From assembly GCA_031769625.1 (NCBI GenBank), contig JAUIMM010000737.1, positions 347,501-411,500 of the forward strand: a DNA stretch of 64,000 nucleotides, in the 5' to 3' direction. Position numbers and translations under genes: made by a program. Of this stretch, positions 45,587 through 57,765 are shown in pieces. Under the pieces are notes generated by a model. The model saw only the letters and a program-made list of their open reading frames with translations. It searched no databases and was not told the origin of the DNA. Positions within the stretch are counted from its first letter, which is position 1. Each line of letters begins with the position of its first letter. This stretch comes from Taudactylus pleione. Its lineage: Eukaryota > Chordata > Amphibia > Anura > Myobatrachidae.

Positions 45587-45668
45587 CTTTAGACACTAAC
45601 AGCCGTCCCCCTTGTGTGTCCTTCCTCCTGGTAACTATGTTTCACCAGCTCCACAGACAGGTAACAGC
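45587..45668 (-). other. putative untranslated first exon
   Basis: The minus strand reads to gtgtctaaag followed by gtaagtaatg, a near-perfect donor at 45586. The 5' end is set about 30 bases after the TATA box and is approximate. No ATG in good context occurs in it, so translation would begin in the next exon. Confidence 0.5.
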
Positions 45669-45695
45669 GGAATACAGCAGGATTCCTCTATACCG

Positions 45696-45704
45696 TATAT
45701 ATAG
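45696..45704 (-). promoter_or_regulatory. TATA box
   Basis: ctatatatac on the minus strand, GC-rich on the upstream side (ggggcgcggctc). Predicted start near 45668. Confidence 0.55.
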
Positions 45705-45751
45705 CGAGATAAGAGCCGCGCCCCGGTCACTGCTCACATTACAGATTCATG

Positions 45752-45763
45752 GAAATAGAAAGT
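45752..45763. promoter_or_regulatory. interferon-stimulated response element (ISRE/IRF site)
   Basis: gaaatagaaagt fits GAAANNGAAA. A further gaaagtgcgggaaac follows at 45768-45782. It sits about 50 bases upstream of the TATA box of the minus-strand transcript. ISREs work in either orientation. Confidence 0.55.
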
Positions 45764-45782
45764 AACAGAAAGTGCGGGAAAC

Positions 45783-46177
45783 ATCAGTTTGAACTTTGTC
45801 TAAGCCCAGTGGGTGTGATTGTACAGTATAAGCATATGATGTATACTGAATACACAGAAGGATAGTACAGTATAATTAGCATATGACGTATACCTGAATA
45901 CATAGAAGGTATTGGTTGGTTTTCTAACATACGATTTGGAGTTGATGGTAAAAGGCAGGGACTAGAAGCACATACTGTAATTTGTATGTATTTGTGACAC
46001 TGGGTGTAGAAATGAGGACTCACTACAGGCAGGTACTCGGTAAAGCAGGGTCTTCCATGGCAGTAGACACTGCACTGTAGCTAACTGTTATGAAACCCGT
46101 ATATATATAGTATTTAGACAAAACTGCACATGCTCAAAATACAAAAATGGACAGCAATGCACATAATCATGTTGCAG
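45783..46177. other. upstream DNA with a ~54-bp tandem duplication
   Basis: Between about 45818 and 45912 the segment acagtataagcatatgatgt, then atactgaatacacagaagg, occurs twice with small changes. Otherwise unassigned. Confidence 0.5.
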
Positions 46178-46468
46178 CAGGAAAAAAGGAGCCAGCACGT
46201 CCAAGGTTAAATATCTGACAATTTTTTTATATATCCATAAAGTGCAAATCAATGAGGGGAGCAGATTATAACCTATCAGCAAAGCTCATGCAAGGAATAT
46301 CATTTGTAGTGGCAAAGAAAACTGATACTTCTCAGCAACATGCTCCCCCTCAGAGACAGGATCAGCTCCACTCACACCGAATCTGCTCCCCTCATTGTTT
46401 TGCACTTTATGGATATCTAAAAAATTGTCAGATATTTAACCTTGGATGTGCTGGCTCCTTTTTTCCTG
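46178..46468. mobile_element. foldback element with ~88-bp inverted arms
   Basis: Arms 46178-46265 (caggaaaaaaggagccagca...) and about 46380-46468 (...tgctggctccttttttcctg) are near-complete inverted repeats around a ~115-base centre. No frame with a recognisable product. Confidence 0.8.
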
Positions 46469-47253
46469 CCACACACTGAGAACCTCCTACTGAGATTTTC
46501 TGCCTAGAACAACAGCAACAAACCGTTGTTCCCATAGAGTAGAATACACTCACCGGTGCTTAGGCTGCCCCCAGGACTTAAGCTCAGGCAGTAGGGGCTT
46601 GTGCAATACAGGAGTGATCGCAGGATATAGCCTGGAGTAGATACGGATACCCTAGGAGGTCAGGGTAATAACAGAACCAGAACAAGCATCTACAGGATTA
46701 ATAGCAGGACAGAATATCTGGATAGCAATCAGGTGAAATTAGCAGACAGCAACGATTATCCACACAGTAGAACTTGCAGGTGTAGCCACAGCCAGAATCC
46801 AATACAGCATATACTTACACTGCTACATTGCAAGGCAGATACAGCGAATGTCACCTCTGCTGCTGTGTATCAGCATGGTTAGGCAATACTTGCAGTTGGT
46901 AGAAACAGTAATTAAAGGTCCAGAAAAACATAGTAAACTGGCAGACACAGCTGGGCGTATGCAGAGCAGGAGACCAGAACTACAATACACATGGAACAGA
47001 CCAGGCAGCGACACACAAGGTATAAACTATAACCAACAAGGAATGCTGGGAGTGACTGCAATATAACATGAAGAGGGACCAATGCAACCATCCTCCCTAA
47101 TTGCCAGTGCAGCTAAATGCACTTACACAGAGAGCTTGATTACAGACTGTCTGCAGCTTAATGCTTCCACAATACTGACAGCTTCCCTGCTGCCTAGCAA
47201 CAGCCAAGACTAGAAACTGCTAATGCTGTCAGAAACTCTAGCAGTGGATCGTA
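46469..47253 (-). repeat. possible LTR of a gypsy-type element
   Basis: On the minus strand it begins tgttacgatccactgctaga, which recalls amphibian gypsy LTR starts. The body is pyrimidine-rich with no frame. It lies on the same strand as, and beyond, the gypsy pol remnant, but no polypurine tract is evident and the second LTR is not identified. Confidence 0.3.
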
Positions 47254-47639
47254 ACACATACATAAGCACAACATAAATAAACAAATAAAGTAAATGTACC
47301 AGCACCCCCAGTGCTTAACAGTCAGTCCCTGGCGCTACAACACTCTGGCCTACAAACTGGCCGGTAGCCAGCGTCAGTGCCCAGAGCGCCGGATGTATGA
47401 GAGTTTTAAACTCCTTCTGCCTCTCAGTGATGAGCTGCAGCTGGGCCTGTGCAACTGTGAAAACCTGGAGTTCCACACCTCCACTGCAACTGCAGAATGC
47501 ACGGGCTTCCTTGGAGGGAGCTGTTTCCACTGTGGAATGTGGGCAATTCAGGTGAGAGACAACCCCTCTCACCACACATCCCACCCTTTCGCTTTTCCAA
47601 GCCTGGGGTAGCGCACATCTTCTTTTGCGATGGCTAATT
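47254..47639. other. unassigned segment beside the gypsy remnant
   Basis: The minus-strand frame 47315-47584 contains a Gln-rich AQAQLQLITERQ stretch that might be gag-like. Evidence is too weak to call. Confidence 0.3.
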
Positions 47640-49110
47640 CAATTCAGATTTCTCAAACTTCTGGGAAAACGTGTCTGCGCTTCTATGTTGAGCTCACGGC
47701 AGATGCTGTATGACAAACTTGTCCTGCTGGATGGTCAAGAACCGGTGCGTCACTCTGGGGTTGAGGTTCTTTGTTGCGGTGCATCCACCTCAGAGGTGCG
47801 TTATCCGTGACCAAGACAAATTCTCTTCCCAGAAGATAATACTTCAGGGCTTCTACTGCCCACTTTATCGCCAAGCATTCTAGCTCAACTATGGCGTATC
47901 TTGTCTCTCGTGATAACATCTTTCTACTTAAGTAGAGGATCCACTTTTTTCGCCTGCAATGGACTGTGATAAAACAGCTCCTAAGGCCGGGATGTACTAA
48001 AGGAAAAATGTACTAAGGCCCGGCCGCACTTTAATCGGTGCATAGGGTAACGCCAGAAAAACCTGGCATTACTCTATAGAAGCCTATGGGCTCCTTACCG
48101 CACCCCGCTCCCGACGCTTCACCGCCACCTCGCCATTGCTGGCCCCTACTCACCTGCTCTCCATGGTCGCTGGCCCACGCTCCTCCTAGGTCCTCTGCCT
48201 CCTCCTCCTAATCTTCCGGGTACAGGGAGGAGGAGGAGGAGCCCGGGACTTCCTGCACATGTGACCAGCAGGAAGCTCCCGGGGCTCGGAGGGGGCGGGG
48301 TCCCACAGAGACCCCGTCACCCGGCGTCGGCTGCTTTGCAAAGGGCAGCTCTTATCGCAAGAGCTGTCCTTTGCGATACTAATCTCATATGTTAGTACAT
48401 ATGTGATTAGTAAGGTTGCGGTGACTGGCGGAATGGTCACCACAACCTTAGTACATCCCGGCCTAAGCCTCTCGTGGAGGTGTTGGTTTGCTGGACAAAG
48501 GGTTTTTGGAAATCTGGTGCCTATAGAACCGGTTTGGAGCACAGGGCCGTCCTCTTATCTTCCCAGGCTGCTTCAGTTGTTTTGGCCCAGAGAATTCTTT
48601 CCGGTTGAGCCTTCTTAAGGGTCTCAGTCAGGGGTAAAGCTCTAGGACGCAAAAATTTTAAATGAAACGGTGGTAATAGCCTAGGAGCCCAAGGAAAGTT
48701 CTCATTTGTTTCTTGGTGGCGGGTTTGGCCAGGACAGAATCGCCTCCACTTTCCGCAGTTGGGGTTTCACTTGCCCATCGCTAATCACATACCTGAGGTA
48801 GTTGGCCTCTGAAACTGCGATGGCACACTTGGCTGGATTAGCTGTAAACCCGTAATGTCTAAAGCTGTCTAGCACTTTCTGGACTTTAGACAAGTGTTCT
48901 TCTAAATTTTCTTTATAGATGACAATGTCGTCTAGATAGGCTATAGCGTAACCCTGGTGTGGCCTCAGCAGGCGATCCATGGCACGCTGAAGTGTCGCTG
49001 GTGCCCCATGAAGCCCAAAAGGAAGTACAGGCCATCAGGGGTCGAGACGGTAGTCTTCTCCTTGGCAGTCTCACGTAGGGGAATTTTCCAATATAGGGGT
49101 AAAGCAAAAT
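47640..49110 (-). pseudogene. Ty3/gypsy pol remnant (RT and RNase H), interrupted by a MITE
   Basis: 48702-48980 encodes the RT palm with AYLDDIVIYKENLEEHL (YLDD box) and NPAKCAIAVSEANYL. Upstream 48990-49110 is frame-broken but keeps a TTVSTPDGLY segment. After the MITE, 47683-47919 gives RNase H with YAIVELECLAIKWAVEALKYYL and VTDNAPLRWM. Integrase is absent. These domains copy element RNA. The piece is a truncated, multiply broken copy. Confidence 0.82.
47995..48463. mobile_element. Harbinger-like MITE inside the gypsy remnant
   Basis: Perfect terminal inverted repeats start ggccgggatgtacta on the left and end tagtacatcccggcc on the right. The 3-bp target duplication TAA lies at 47992-47994 and 48464-48466, typical of PIF/Harbinger insertion. 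469 bases, no transposase. Confidence 0.85.
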
Positions 49111-50347
49111 AAGAAGGAAGTGGTACTGCGCTCAGCTTACAGTGTAGATGCAATTGCTGTCAAATGTAAATACACTATAATAAATCCAATATATTCCATC
49201 ATAAGAATATATGAAAAGAAAAGAAAACAGCACGGAGACCTGCAATCCTGAGGCAATGAATGTCTTTACTAAAATTAATCTGTAAGAGTAGAAAAAGCAA
49301 AAAGCAAAAGCACATGCCCAAACAATATACATTTCCTAAAGCTTATATGTCGGCTTGGTAAACATGATCGTACAGTAAGTCCTGGGTGCTGTGACAATAG
49401 TCTGTAGTGGGGTGGTGGTAATCTTACCCATTGCTGCAGTGATGTCTTCTCCGAAAAGGCTCTCTACCTCGGCTGAGGGAGTCCTATTAGGGTGTGCTGG
49501 AATCGTCGGTCTTCTGATGTGTGACGCGGGCTCCCAGTGTCCTGATTCCTGTGTGTTCGGATGTACACATGGCGGTGATGACCCAGAGGTAGGAGACTTC
49601 GGGGTTGAGAGATCGCGAAGACTCGCGCTCAGCTGTTCATAGTAACAGACGCCGTCTGTGTGAAATAGTAGCTAGCTTCTATAGCTTGTAGCAATGTAGA
49701 AAGCAACGATGAAATGTTCCAACGCGTAGCGGCACAACATGCCTTCCTCAGGGGAGTAGATGGAATCTGTTAGGGCAGCCCGCCCTGTATTCCCATGTTG
49801 TATCGCTGATTGGGAGATGCGGCAATTAATCATGTGCATGAAAACTGGTGCAAGTATATTTTGTGCTCTAAAGGGTCACGTTTAAAAAATAGAAAAAATA
49901 CACCTGGTGCAGCCACCAGCAATGTTTCAAGTACATAGAGCCCCCCAAAACACCTGACCCTTTACTTTAAACCCATTTTCCAACACTTTTAATTTTTCAC
50001 CCCCAAAGTGACATGTCGTTATAGGCCAAATGAAGCTAATTAAAAAATTATTTTTGCCTAATTTGTCATTGGTGGGGTAGGGGGTCCAAGGGGTTCTCAA
50101 ACAAATCCCCACATTTTCAGTGGAAAGTAAGGACTTGTGTAGGAGTTCTACAGTAATGTCTGTCTCTTCTGCAATAAGGCAGCCCTGGAGGCCAAATGCT
50201 GCTTTTTGAGATATGCCCCTATTTGTATAAGCTTCCCCCGTATAACGCCCAGACTGTGACATTAGGGGGATGTATGTAAGTATGTGTGAGTAAGTGAGTT
50301 AGGTGTCCAATAAAATGTTACTATGGTGTGTGACCTGTGGTTTTTAT
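49111..50347. other. repeat-derived DNA, no gene
   Basis: 49.69-49.77 kb carries a caacgcgtagcggcacaac, gccttcctcagggg motif common to amphibian dispersed repeats in my recollection. 49.92-50.25 kb (cacccccaaagtgacatgtc and flanks) also looks dispersed. No supported coding region. Confidence 0.4.
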
Positions 50348-50465
50348 ACTATTGTTTTTACAGTGGGGGTATGGGTGCACGCCGACTGCTGGCACTTGTA
50401 GTTCCACAAGTGCCAAAGAGCAGGCATGCTGGCACCTGTAGTTCCACTGTAAAAAAAACAATAGT
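50348..50465. repeat. 118-bp imperfect palindrome
   Basis: actattgtttttacagtggg opens it and ccactgtaaaaaaaacaata, gt closes it. An inner pair ggcacttgtagttccac repeats as ggcacctgtagttccac. Could form a hairpin; probably a tiny MITE. Confidence 0.6.
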
Positions 50466-51046
50466 AACATTATAATTATCCCCATTATTACCCATGCACA
50501 CACCACCCAGGGGTGCAGTGAAGAGCCCCGGGCTTCAGCTTAAGCTCGGGGTGCTTGGGAGAGAGGGGACCCTTTTATTGGGGGGGGTCCCCACCTCCCC
50601 TGAGATCCCCGGCTTGGGCTGACTGGCTTAGGGTGATAATGCTTTAGCTGGGGTGACCCCGATGAAAGGGTCCCCTGGCTGTATTTGAGCCCGGTGCAGG
50701 TTTTAAGAATAGGGGGAGCACGTTTTTTTTCCCCATATTTTTGGAACCAGGAGTGGCTGAGGCGCCCAGGGCTGGTTATGCTGTTTTTTTGGGGGGGGAC
50801 AACCCTACATCCTTTTCTTTTTATTTTAACCCTTTTTTTAAGCTTTAGAACACACAAACAGCCGTCACTGATATGAGCAGGTTGCTTGTTCGGGAGAGTT
50901 TGGCTGCGGTCAGACTCATGGAACTCGGGGGAGAAATCTCGATCAGATACATCATCGAAAAACAATCATCAAATCACTATTCTTAGTAAATTTCCGTGTT
51001 TCAAAAGCCTAAAATCACACGAGTTTCAGCGACGCTGATCAAGTTT
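50466..51046. other. repeat-like GC-rich DNA, no gene
   Basis: Runs such as ttggggggggtcccc and agctcggggtgcttgggaga suggest another dispersed element. No feature with paired ends was resolved. Confidence 0.35.
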
Positions 51047-51300
51047 CTAAATGGAAAAAATCGACCAGACACAATTCTTAGTAAATTTATCCCTGGGTGT
51101 ATCAGGGAGATTATTTATATCGATATAATCATCAATCGCTTCCTTAGTCTGGTGTCTACAGTGCAGAAGTATCAACTCGTTTAGCCTCCAAACATAAGAT
51201 TTAGAATTAGCAATAGCGTAGGCAATTTTCAGCGAAATGGGGGCATGATCTGACCAAGAGATATCACCTAATGGCCTATTCTGGAAGAAATAGCTGAAGA
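51047..51300 (-). pseudogene. L1/Tx1-type LINE endonuclease fragment
   Basis: The minus frame contains LGDISWSDHAPISLKI. The SDHAP-I-L block is the C-terminal motif of APE-type endonucleases of L1/Tx1 LINEs, and WRLNELIL follows as in that family. Only about 85 codons remain, flanked by AT-rich DNA; there is no RT. Confidence 0.6.
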
Positions 51301-51984
51301 AATCTATGGGAAATAAAAAGATAATCAGTATATAGTATATACTACAGAAAATTAAAAATAGGAAGCGCTGCCGCACAGATCTTAATATAGAATAAATATT
51401 TAAATGTATTAATTATTTTCTTAGTAAAGAGATATTGCCAGCTATTTTAGCACATATTATTGATTAATATTTATAAACAAGTATATATACATCAGTAATC
51501 AAAACTTATTTATGAGAATTACTAATAAATATTACTTAATTGTACTGTACTTTAATTTAAAAATACACCTATACTCATGCGGTCACATGTATCCCTCATT
51601 GTAATGAAAGAAACGCCCCTAGTACACTAACTTCTGGGTATTGGTCAGAGCTTTGTTAAATATATCCGCACTTTTAATTGCAACTTTGTTTCACAATGAT
51701 TAGTATTTGTTACCCTAGTTGTTTCTCGAGTAGTAATATGACAAGAAATGGATTCTCATGTGTCAGTTTGTTCTGACACTACAGGGTCTTTCTGCTGATT
51801 TTAGTAATACAGTTCTACACAGTCACTTTCAGAAAACTTTCTTTTTATATACATAGGTCCTTTCAACACCGGAGAAAGTCACTTCCTGTGCTAATAGAGG
51901 AAATATAGGAGGAAGCTGCCTATTACTGAGTGTGGGCCTGATTCAGAGATGGGCGCTAACCCTTGTGTTAAAGGACCGCACATG
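51301..51984. other. AT-rich intergenic DNA and start of a MITE
   Basis: Mostly unassigned. At 51830-51860 a tcactttcagaaaactttct, ttttatatacatagg stretch resembles a promoter but lacks a GAAANNGAAA site. From 51934 gggcctgattcagagatggg resembles a MITE end; the satellite begins 50 bases inside it. Confidence 0.4.
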
Positions 51985-54900
51985 TGCAGGTTGTGTACTG
52001 GATGTGTACTGGGCATGTGCAGGTTGTGTACTGGATGTGTACTGGGCATGTGCAGGTTGTGTACTGGATGTGTACTGGATGTGTACTGGGCATGTACTGG
52101 ATGTGTACCGGGCATGTATAGGTTGTGTACTGGATGTGTACTGGGCATGTACTGGATGTGTACTGGATGTGTACTGGGCATGTACTGGATGTGTACGGGA
52201 TGTGTACTGGGCATGTATAGGTTGTGTACTGGATGTGTACTGGGCATGTATAGGTTGTGTACTGGATGTGTACTGGGCATGTGCAGGTTGAGTACTGGAT
52301 GTGTACTGGGCATGTGCAGGTTGTGTACTGGATGTGTACTGGGCATGTGCAGGTTGTGTACTGGATGTGTACTGGATGTGTACTGGGCATGTACTGGATG
52401 TGTACCGGGCATGTATAGGTTGTGTACTGGATGTGTACTGGGCATGTGCAGGTTGTGTACTGGATGTGTACTGGGCATGTGCAGGTTGTGTACTGGATGT
52501 GTACTGGATGTGTACTGGGCATGTACTGGATGTGTACCGGGCATGTATAGGTTGTGTACTGGATGTGTACTGGGCATGTGCTGGATGTGTACTGGATGTG
52601 TACTGGGCATGTACAGGATGTGTACTGGATGTGTACTGGGCATGTATAGGTTGTGTACTGGGCATGTATAGGTTGTGTACTGGATGTGTACTGGGCATGT
52701 GAAGGTTGTGTACTGGATGTGTACTGGGCATGTGCAGGCTGTGTGCAGGCTGTGTACTGGATGTGTACCGGGCATGTATAGGTTGTGTACTGGATGTGTA
52801 CCGGGCATGTATAGGTTGTGTACTAGATGTGTACTGGGCATGTATAGGTTGTGTACTAGATGTGTACTGGATGTGTACTGGGCATGTATAGGTTGTGTAC
52901 TGGATGTGTACTGGGCATGTATAGGTAGTGTACTAGATGTGTACTGGGCATGTGCAGGCTGTGTACTAGATGTGTACAGGATGTGTACTGGATGTGTACA
53001 GGATGTGTACTGGGCATGTGCAGGATGTGTACTGGATGTGTACTGGATGTGTACTGGATGTGTACAGGGCATGTACTGGATGTGTACTGGATGTGTACTG
53101 GATGTGTACTGGGCATGTATAGGTTGTGTACTGGATGTGTACTGGACATGTGCAGGTTGTGTACTGGATGTGTACTGGATGTGTACTGGGCATATATAGG
53201 TTGTCTACTGGATGTGTACTGGATGTGTACTGGGCATGTGCAGGTTGTGTACTGGATGTGTACTGGGCATGTATAGGTTGTGTACTGGGCATGTATAGGT
53301 TGTGTACTGGATGTGTACTGGGCATGTACTGGATGTGTACTGGATGTGTACTGGGCATGTACTGGATGTGTACGGGATGTGTACTGGGCATGTATAGGTT
53401 GTGTACTGGGCATGTGCAGGTTGTGTACTGGATGTGTACTGGGCATGTGCAGGTTGTGTACTGGATGTGTACTGGGCATGTGCAGGTTGTGTACTGGATG
53501 TGTACTGGGCATGTACTGGATGTGTACCGGGCATGTATAGGTTGTGTACTGGATGTGTACTGGGCATGGACTGGATGTGTACTGGATGTGTACTGGGCAT
53601 GTACTGGATGTGTACGGGATGTGTACTGGGCATGTGCAGGTTGTGTACTGGATGTGTACTGGGCATGTGCTGGATGTGTACTGGATGTGTACTGGGCATG
53701 TACAGGATGTGTACTGGATGTGTACTGGGCATGGACTGGATGTGTACTGGATGTGTACTGGGCATGTACTGGATGTGTACGGGATGTGTACTGGGCATGT
53801 GCAGGTTGTGTACTGGATGTGTACTGGGCATGTGCTGGATGTGTACTGGATGTGTACTGGGCATGTACAGGATGTGTACTGGATGTGTACTGGGCATGTA
53901 CTGGATGTGTACTGGATGTGTACTGGGCATGTATAGGTTGTGTACTGGATGTGTACTGGGCATGTATAGGTTGTGTACTGGATGTGTACTGGGCATGTGC
54001 AGGTTGTGTACTGGATGTGTACTGGGCATGTGCAGGTTGTGTACTGGATGTGTACTGGGCATGTGCAGGTTGTGTACTGGATGTGTACTGGATGTGTACT
54101 GGGCATGTACTGGATGTGTACCGGGCATGTATAGGTTGTGTACTGAATGTGTACTGGGCATGTACTGGATGTGTACTGGATGTGTACTGGGCATGTACTG
54201 GATGTGTACTGGATGTGTACTGGGCATGTGCAGGTTGTGTACTGGATGTGTACTGGGCATGTGCTGGATGTGTACTGGATGTGTACTGGGCATGTACAGG
54301 ATGTGTACTGGAAGTGTACTGGGCATGTACTGGATGTGTACTGGATGTGTACTGGGCATGTATAGGTTGTGTACTGGATGTGTACTGGGCATGTGCAGGT
54401 TGTGTACTGGATGTGTACTTGGCATGTGCAGGTTGTGTACTGGGCATGTATAGGTTGTGTACTGGATGTGTACTGGGCATGTATAGGTTGTGTACTGGAT
54501 GTGTACTGGGCATGTATAGGTTGTGTACTGGATGTGTACTGGGCATGTGCAGGTTGTGTACTGGATGTGTACTGGGCATGTGCAGGCTGTGTGCAGGCTG
54601 TGTACTGGATGTGTACCGGGCATGTATAGGTTGTGTACTGGATGTGTACCAGGCATGTGTAGGTTGTGTACTAGATGTGTACTGGGCATGTATAGGTTGT
54701 GTACTAGATGTGTACTGGATGTGTACTGGGCATGTATAGGTTGTGTACTGGATATGTACTGGGCATGTATAGGTAGTGTACTAGATGTGTACTGGGCATG
54801 TGCAGGCTGTGTACTAGATGTGTACAGGATGTGTACTGGATGTGTACAGGATGTGTACTGGGCATGTGCAGGATGTGTACTGGATGTGTACTGGATGTGT

Positions 54901-57120
54901 ACAGGGCATGTACTGGATGTGTACTGGATTTGTACTGGGCATGTATAGGTTGTGTACTGGGCATGTATAGGTTGTGTACTGGATGTGTACTGGACATGTG
55001 CAGGTTGTGTACTGGATGTGTACTGGATGAGTACTTGATGTGTACTGGGCATGTATAGGTTGTCTACTGGATGTGTACTGGATGTGTACTGGGCATGTGC
55101 AGGTTGTGTACTGGATGTGTACTGGGCATGTATAGGTTGTGTACTGGATGTGTACCGGGCATGTATAGGTTGTGTACTGGATGTGTACTGGGCATGTGCA
55201 GGATGTGTACTGGATGTGTACTGGGCATGTATAGGTTGTGTACTGGGCATGTATAGGTTGTGTACGGGATGTGTACTGGGCATGTGCAGGTTGTGTACGG
55301 GATGTGTACTGGGCATGTGCAGGTTGTGTACTGGATGTGTACTGGATGTGTACTGGGCATGTGCAGGTTGTGTACTGGATGTGTACTGGGCATGTGCAGG
55401 TTGTGTACTGGATGTGTACTGGGCATGTACCGGATGTGTACTGGATGTGTACCGGGCATGTATAGGTTGTGTACTGGATGTGTACTGGGCATGTACTGGA
55501 TGTGTACTGGATGTGTACTGGGCATGTACTGGATGTGTACTGTATGTGTACTGTGCATGTGCAGGTTGTGTACTGGATGTGTACTGGGCATGTGCTGGAT
55601 GTGTACTGGATGTGTACTGGGCATGTACAGGATGTGTACTGGATGTGTACTGGGCATGTACTGGATGTGTACTGGGCATGTATAGGTTGTGTACTGGATG
55701 TGTACTGGGCATGTATAGGTTGTGTACTGGATGTATACTGGGCATGTGCAGGTTGTGTACTGGATGTGTACTGGGCATGTGCAGGCTGTGTACTGGATGT
55801 GTACCGGGCATGTATAGGTTGTGTACTGGATGTGTACCGGGCATGTATAGGTTGTGTACTAGATGTGTACTGGGCATGTATAGGTTGTGTACTAGATGTG
55901 TACTGGATGTGTACTGGGCATGTATAGGTTGTGTACTGGATGTGTACTGGGCATGTATAGGTAGTGTACTAGATGTGTACTGGGCATGTGCAGGCTGTGT
56001 ACTAGATGTGTACAGGATGTGTACTGGATGTGTACAGGATGTGTACTGGGCATGTGTAGGATGTGTACTGGATGTGTACTGGATGTGTACAGGGCATGTA
56101 CTGGATGTGTACTGGATGTGTACTGGATGTGTACTGGGCATGTATAGGTTGTGTACTGGGCATGTATAGGTTGTGTACTGGATGTGTACTGGACATGTGC
56201 AGGTTGTGTACTGGATGTGTACTGGATGTGTACTGGGCATGTATAGGTTGTGTACTGGATGTGAACTGGGCATGTATAGGTTGTGTACTGGATGTGTACC
56301 GGGCATGTATAGGTTGTGTACTGGATGTGTACTGGGCATGTGCAGGATGTGTACTGGATGTGTACTGGGCATGTATAGGTTGTGTACTGGATGTGTACTG
56401 GGCATGTGCAGGTTGTGTACTGGATGTGTACTGGGCATGTATAGGTTGTTTACTGGATGTGTACTGGGCATGTGCAGGTTGTGTACTGGATGTGTACTGG
56501 GCATGTGCAGGTTGTGTACTGGATGTGTACTGGGCATATATAGGTTGTGTACTGGATGTGTACTGGGCATGTACTGGATGTGTACTGGATGTGTACTGGG
56601 CATGTATAGGTTGTGTACTGGATGTGTACTGGGCATGTATTGGATGTGTACTGGATGTGTACTGGGCATGTATAGGTTGTGTACTGGATGTGTACTAGGC
56701 ATGTGCAGGTTGTGTACTAGATGTGTACTGGGCATGTACAGGATGTGTACTGGGCATGTATAGGTTGTGTACCGGATGTGTACTGGGCATGTACTGGATG
56801 TGTACTGGATGTGTACTGGGCATGTGCAGGATGTGTACTGGATGTGTACCGGGCATGTATAGGTTGTGTACTGGATGTGTACTAGGCATGTGCAGGATGT
56901 GTACTGGATGTGTACTGTGCAGGTGCAGGATGTGTACTGGATGTGTACTGGGCATGTGCAGGATGTGTACAGGATGTGTACTGGGCAAGTGCAGGATGTG
57001 TACTGGGCATGTGCAGGATGTGTACTGGGCATGTGCAGGTTGTGTACTGGATGTGTACTGTGCAGGTGCAGGCTGTGTACTGGATGTGTACTGGGCATGT
57101 ACTGGATGTGTACTGGATGT
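51985..57120. repeat. 33-bp compound satellite, left part
   Basis: Subunits tgtgtactgga (11), tgtgtactgggca (13) and a 9-base tgtgcaggt, tgtataggt or tgtactgga combine into ~33-base units. Larger blocks repeat: the rare double gcaggctgtgtgcaggctg occurs at 52733 and 54581, 1848 bases apart. Long open frames on both strands (up to 1297 codons) result from the stop-free unit and are not genes. Confidence 0.95.
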
Positions 57121-57128
57121 GTACAGGG
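57121..57128. repeat. hAT 2 target-site duplication, left
   Basis: gtacaggg, identical to 62029-62036. Confidence 0.95.
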
Positions 57129-57647
57129 TAGGGGTGTGCACCGGCCACTTTTCGTGTTTTGTGTTTTGGTTTTGGATCTGGATCTTTCTTCGTGTTTTGG
57201 ATCTGGATTGGTTTTGCCAAAACCACCCTTCCGTGTTTTGGGTTCTGGGTTTTGTGTTTTGGATCTGTATTTTTTTTTAAAAAAGCATAAAAACAGCTAA
57301 AATCACAGAATTTGTTGGTTTCTCTGCTCCTATGCTATTATTAACCTCAATAACCTTAATTTCCACTCATTTCCAGTCTATTCTGAACACCTCACACCTC
57401 ACAATAGTGTTTTCATGTCCAAAAGGTTGCACCGAGGTAGCTGGATGACTATGCTAAGCGACACGAGTGGGCGGCACAAACACGTGACCCATCTAGGAGT
57501 GACACTGCAGTGGCAGACAGGATGGCAGTTAGAAAAACTAGGCCCCAAACTGTACATAATGCAAAGAAAAAAAAGAAGTGCAAGATGGAATTGTCCTTGG
57601 GCCCTCCCACCCACCCTTATGTTGTATAAACAGGACATGCACACTTT

Positions 57648-57711
57648 AACAAATCAATCATTTCAGCGCCAGGGTCTGCCACACAACTGTGGCTGAAATG
57701 ATTGGTTCGTT
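57648..57711 (-). other. conserved hairpin in hAT 2
   Basis: Arms 57648-57666 (aacaaatcaatcatttcag) and 57693-57711 (ctgaaatgattggttcgtt). Compared with hAT 1 the eleventh pair has changed on both sides (G:C to T:A), keeping the stem. Confidence 0.65.
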
Positions 57712-57765
57712 TGGGCCCCCACAAAACAAGCTGGCAATTAATGTGTCCCTGCACAAACTGGCTCT

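Noticed and set aside
51830..51870. A second interferon-type promoter at tcactttcagaaaactttct plus a TATA-like ttttatata
   Set aside because: No GAAANNGAAA match on either strand and no exon or donor follows before the satellite.
53205..57098. A 1297-codon minus-strand frame (His/Pro/Thr/Ser repeat) and many shorter frames
   Set aside because: Satellite periodicity. Frames exist on both strands and at every phase, with no start context or splice structure.
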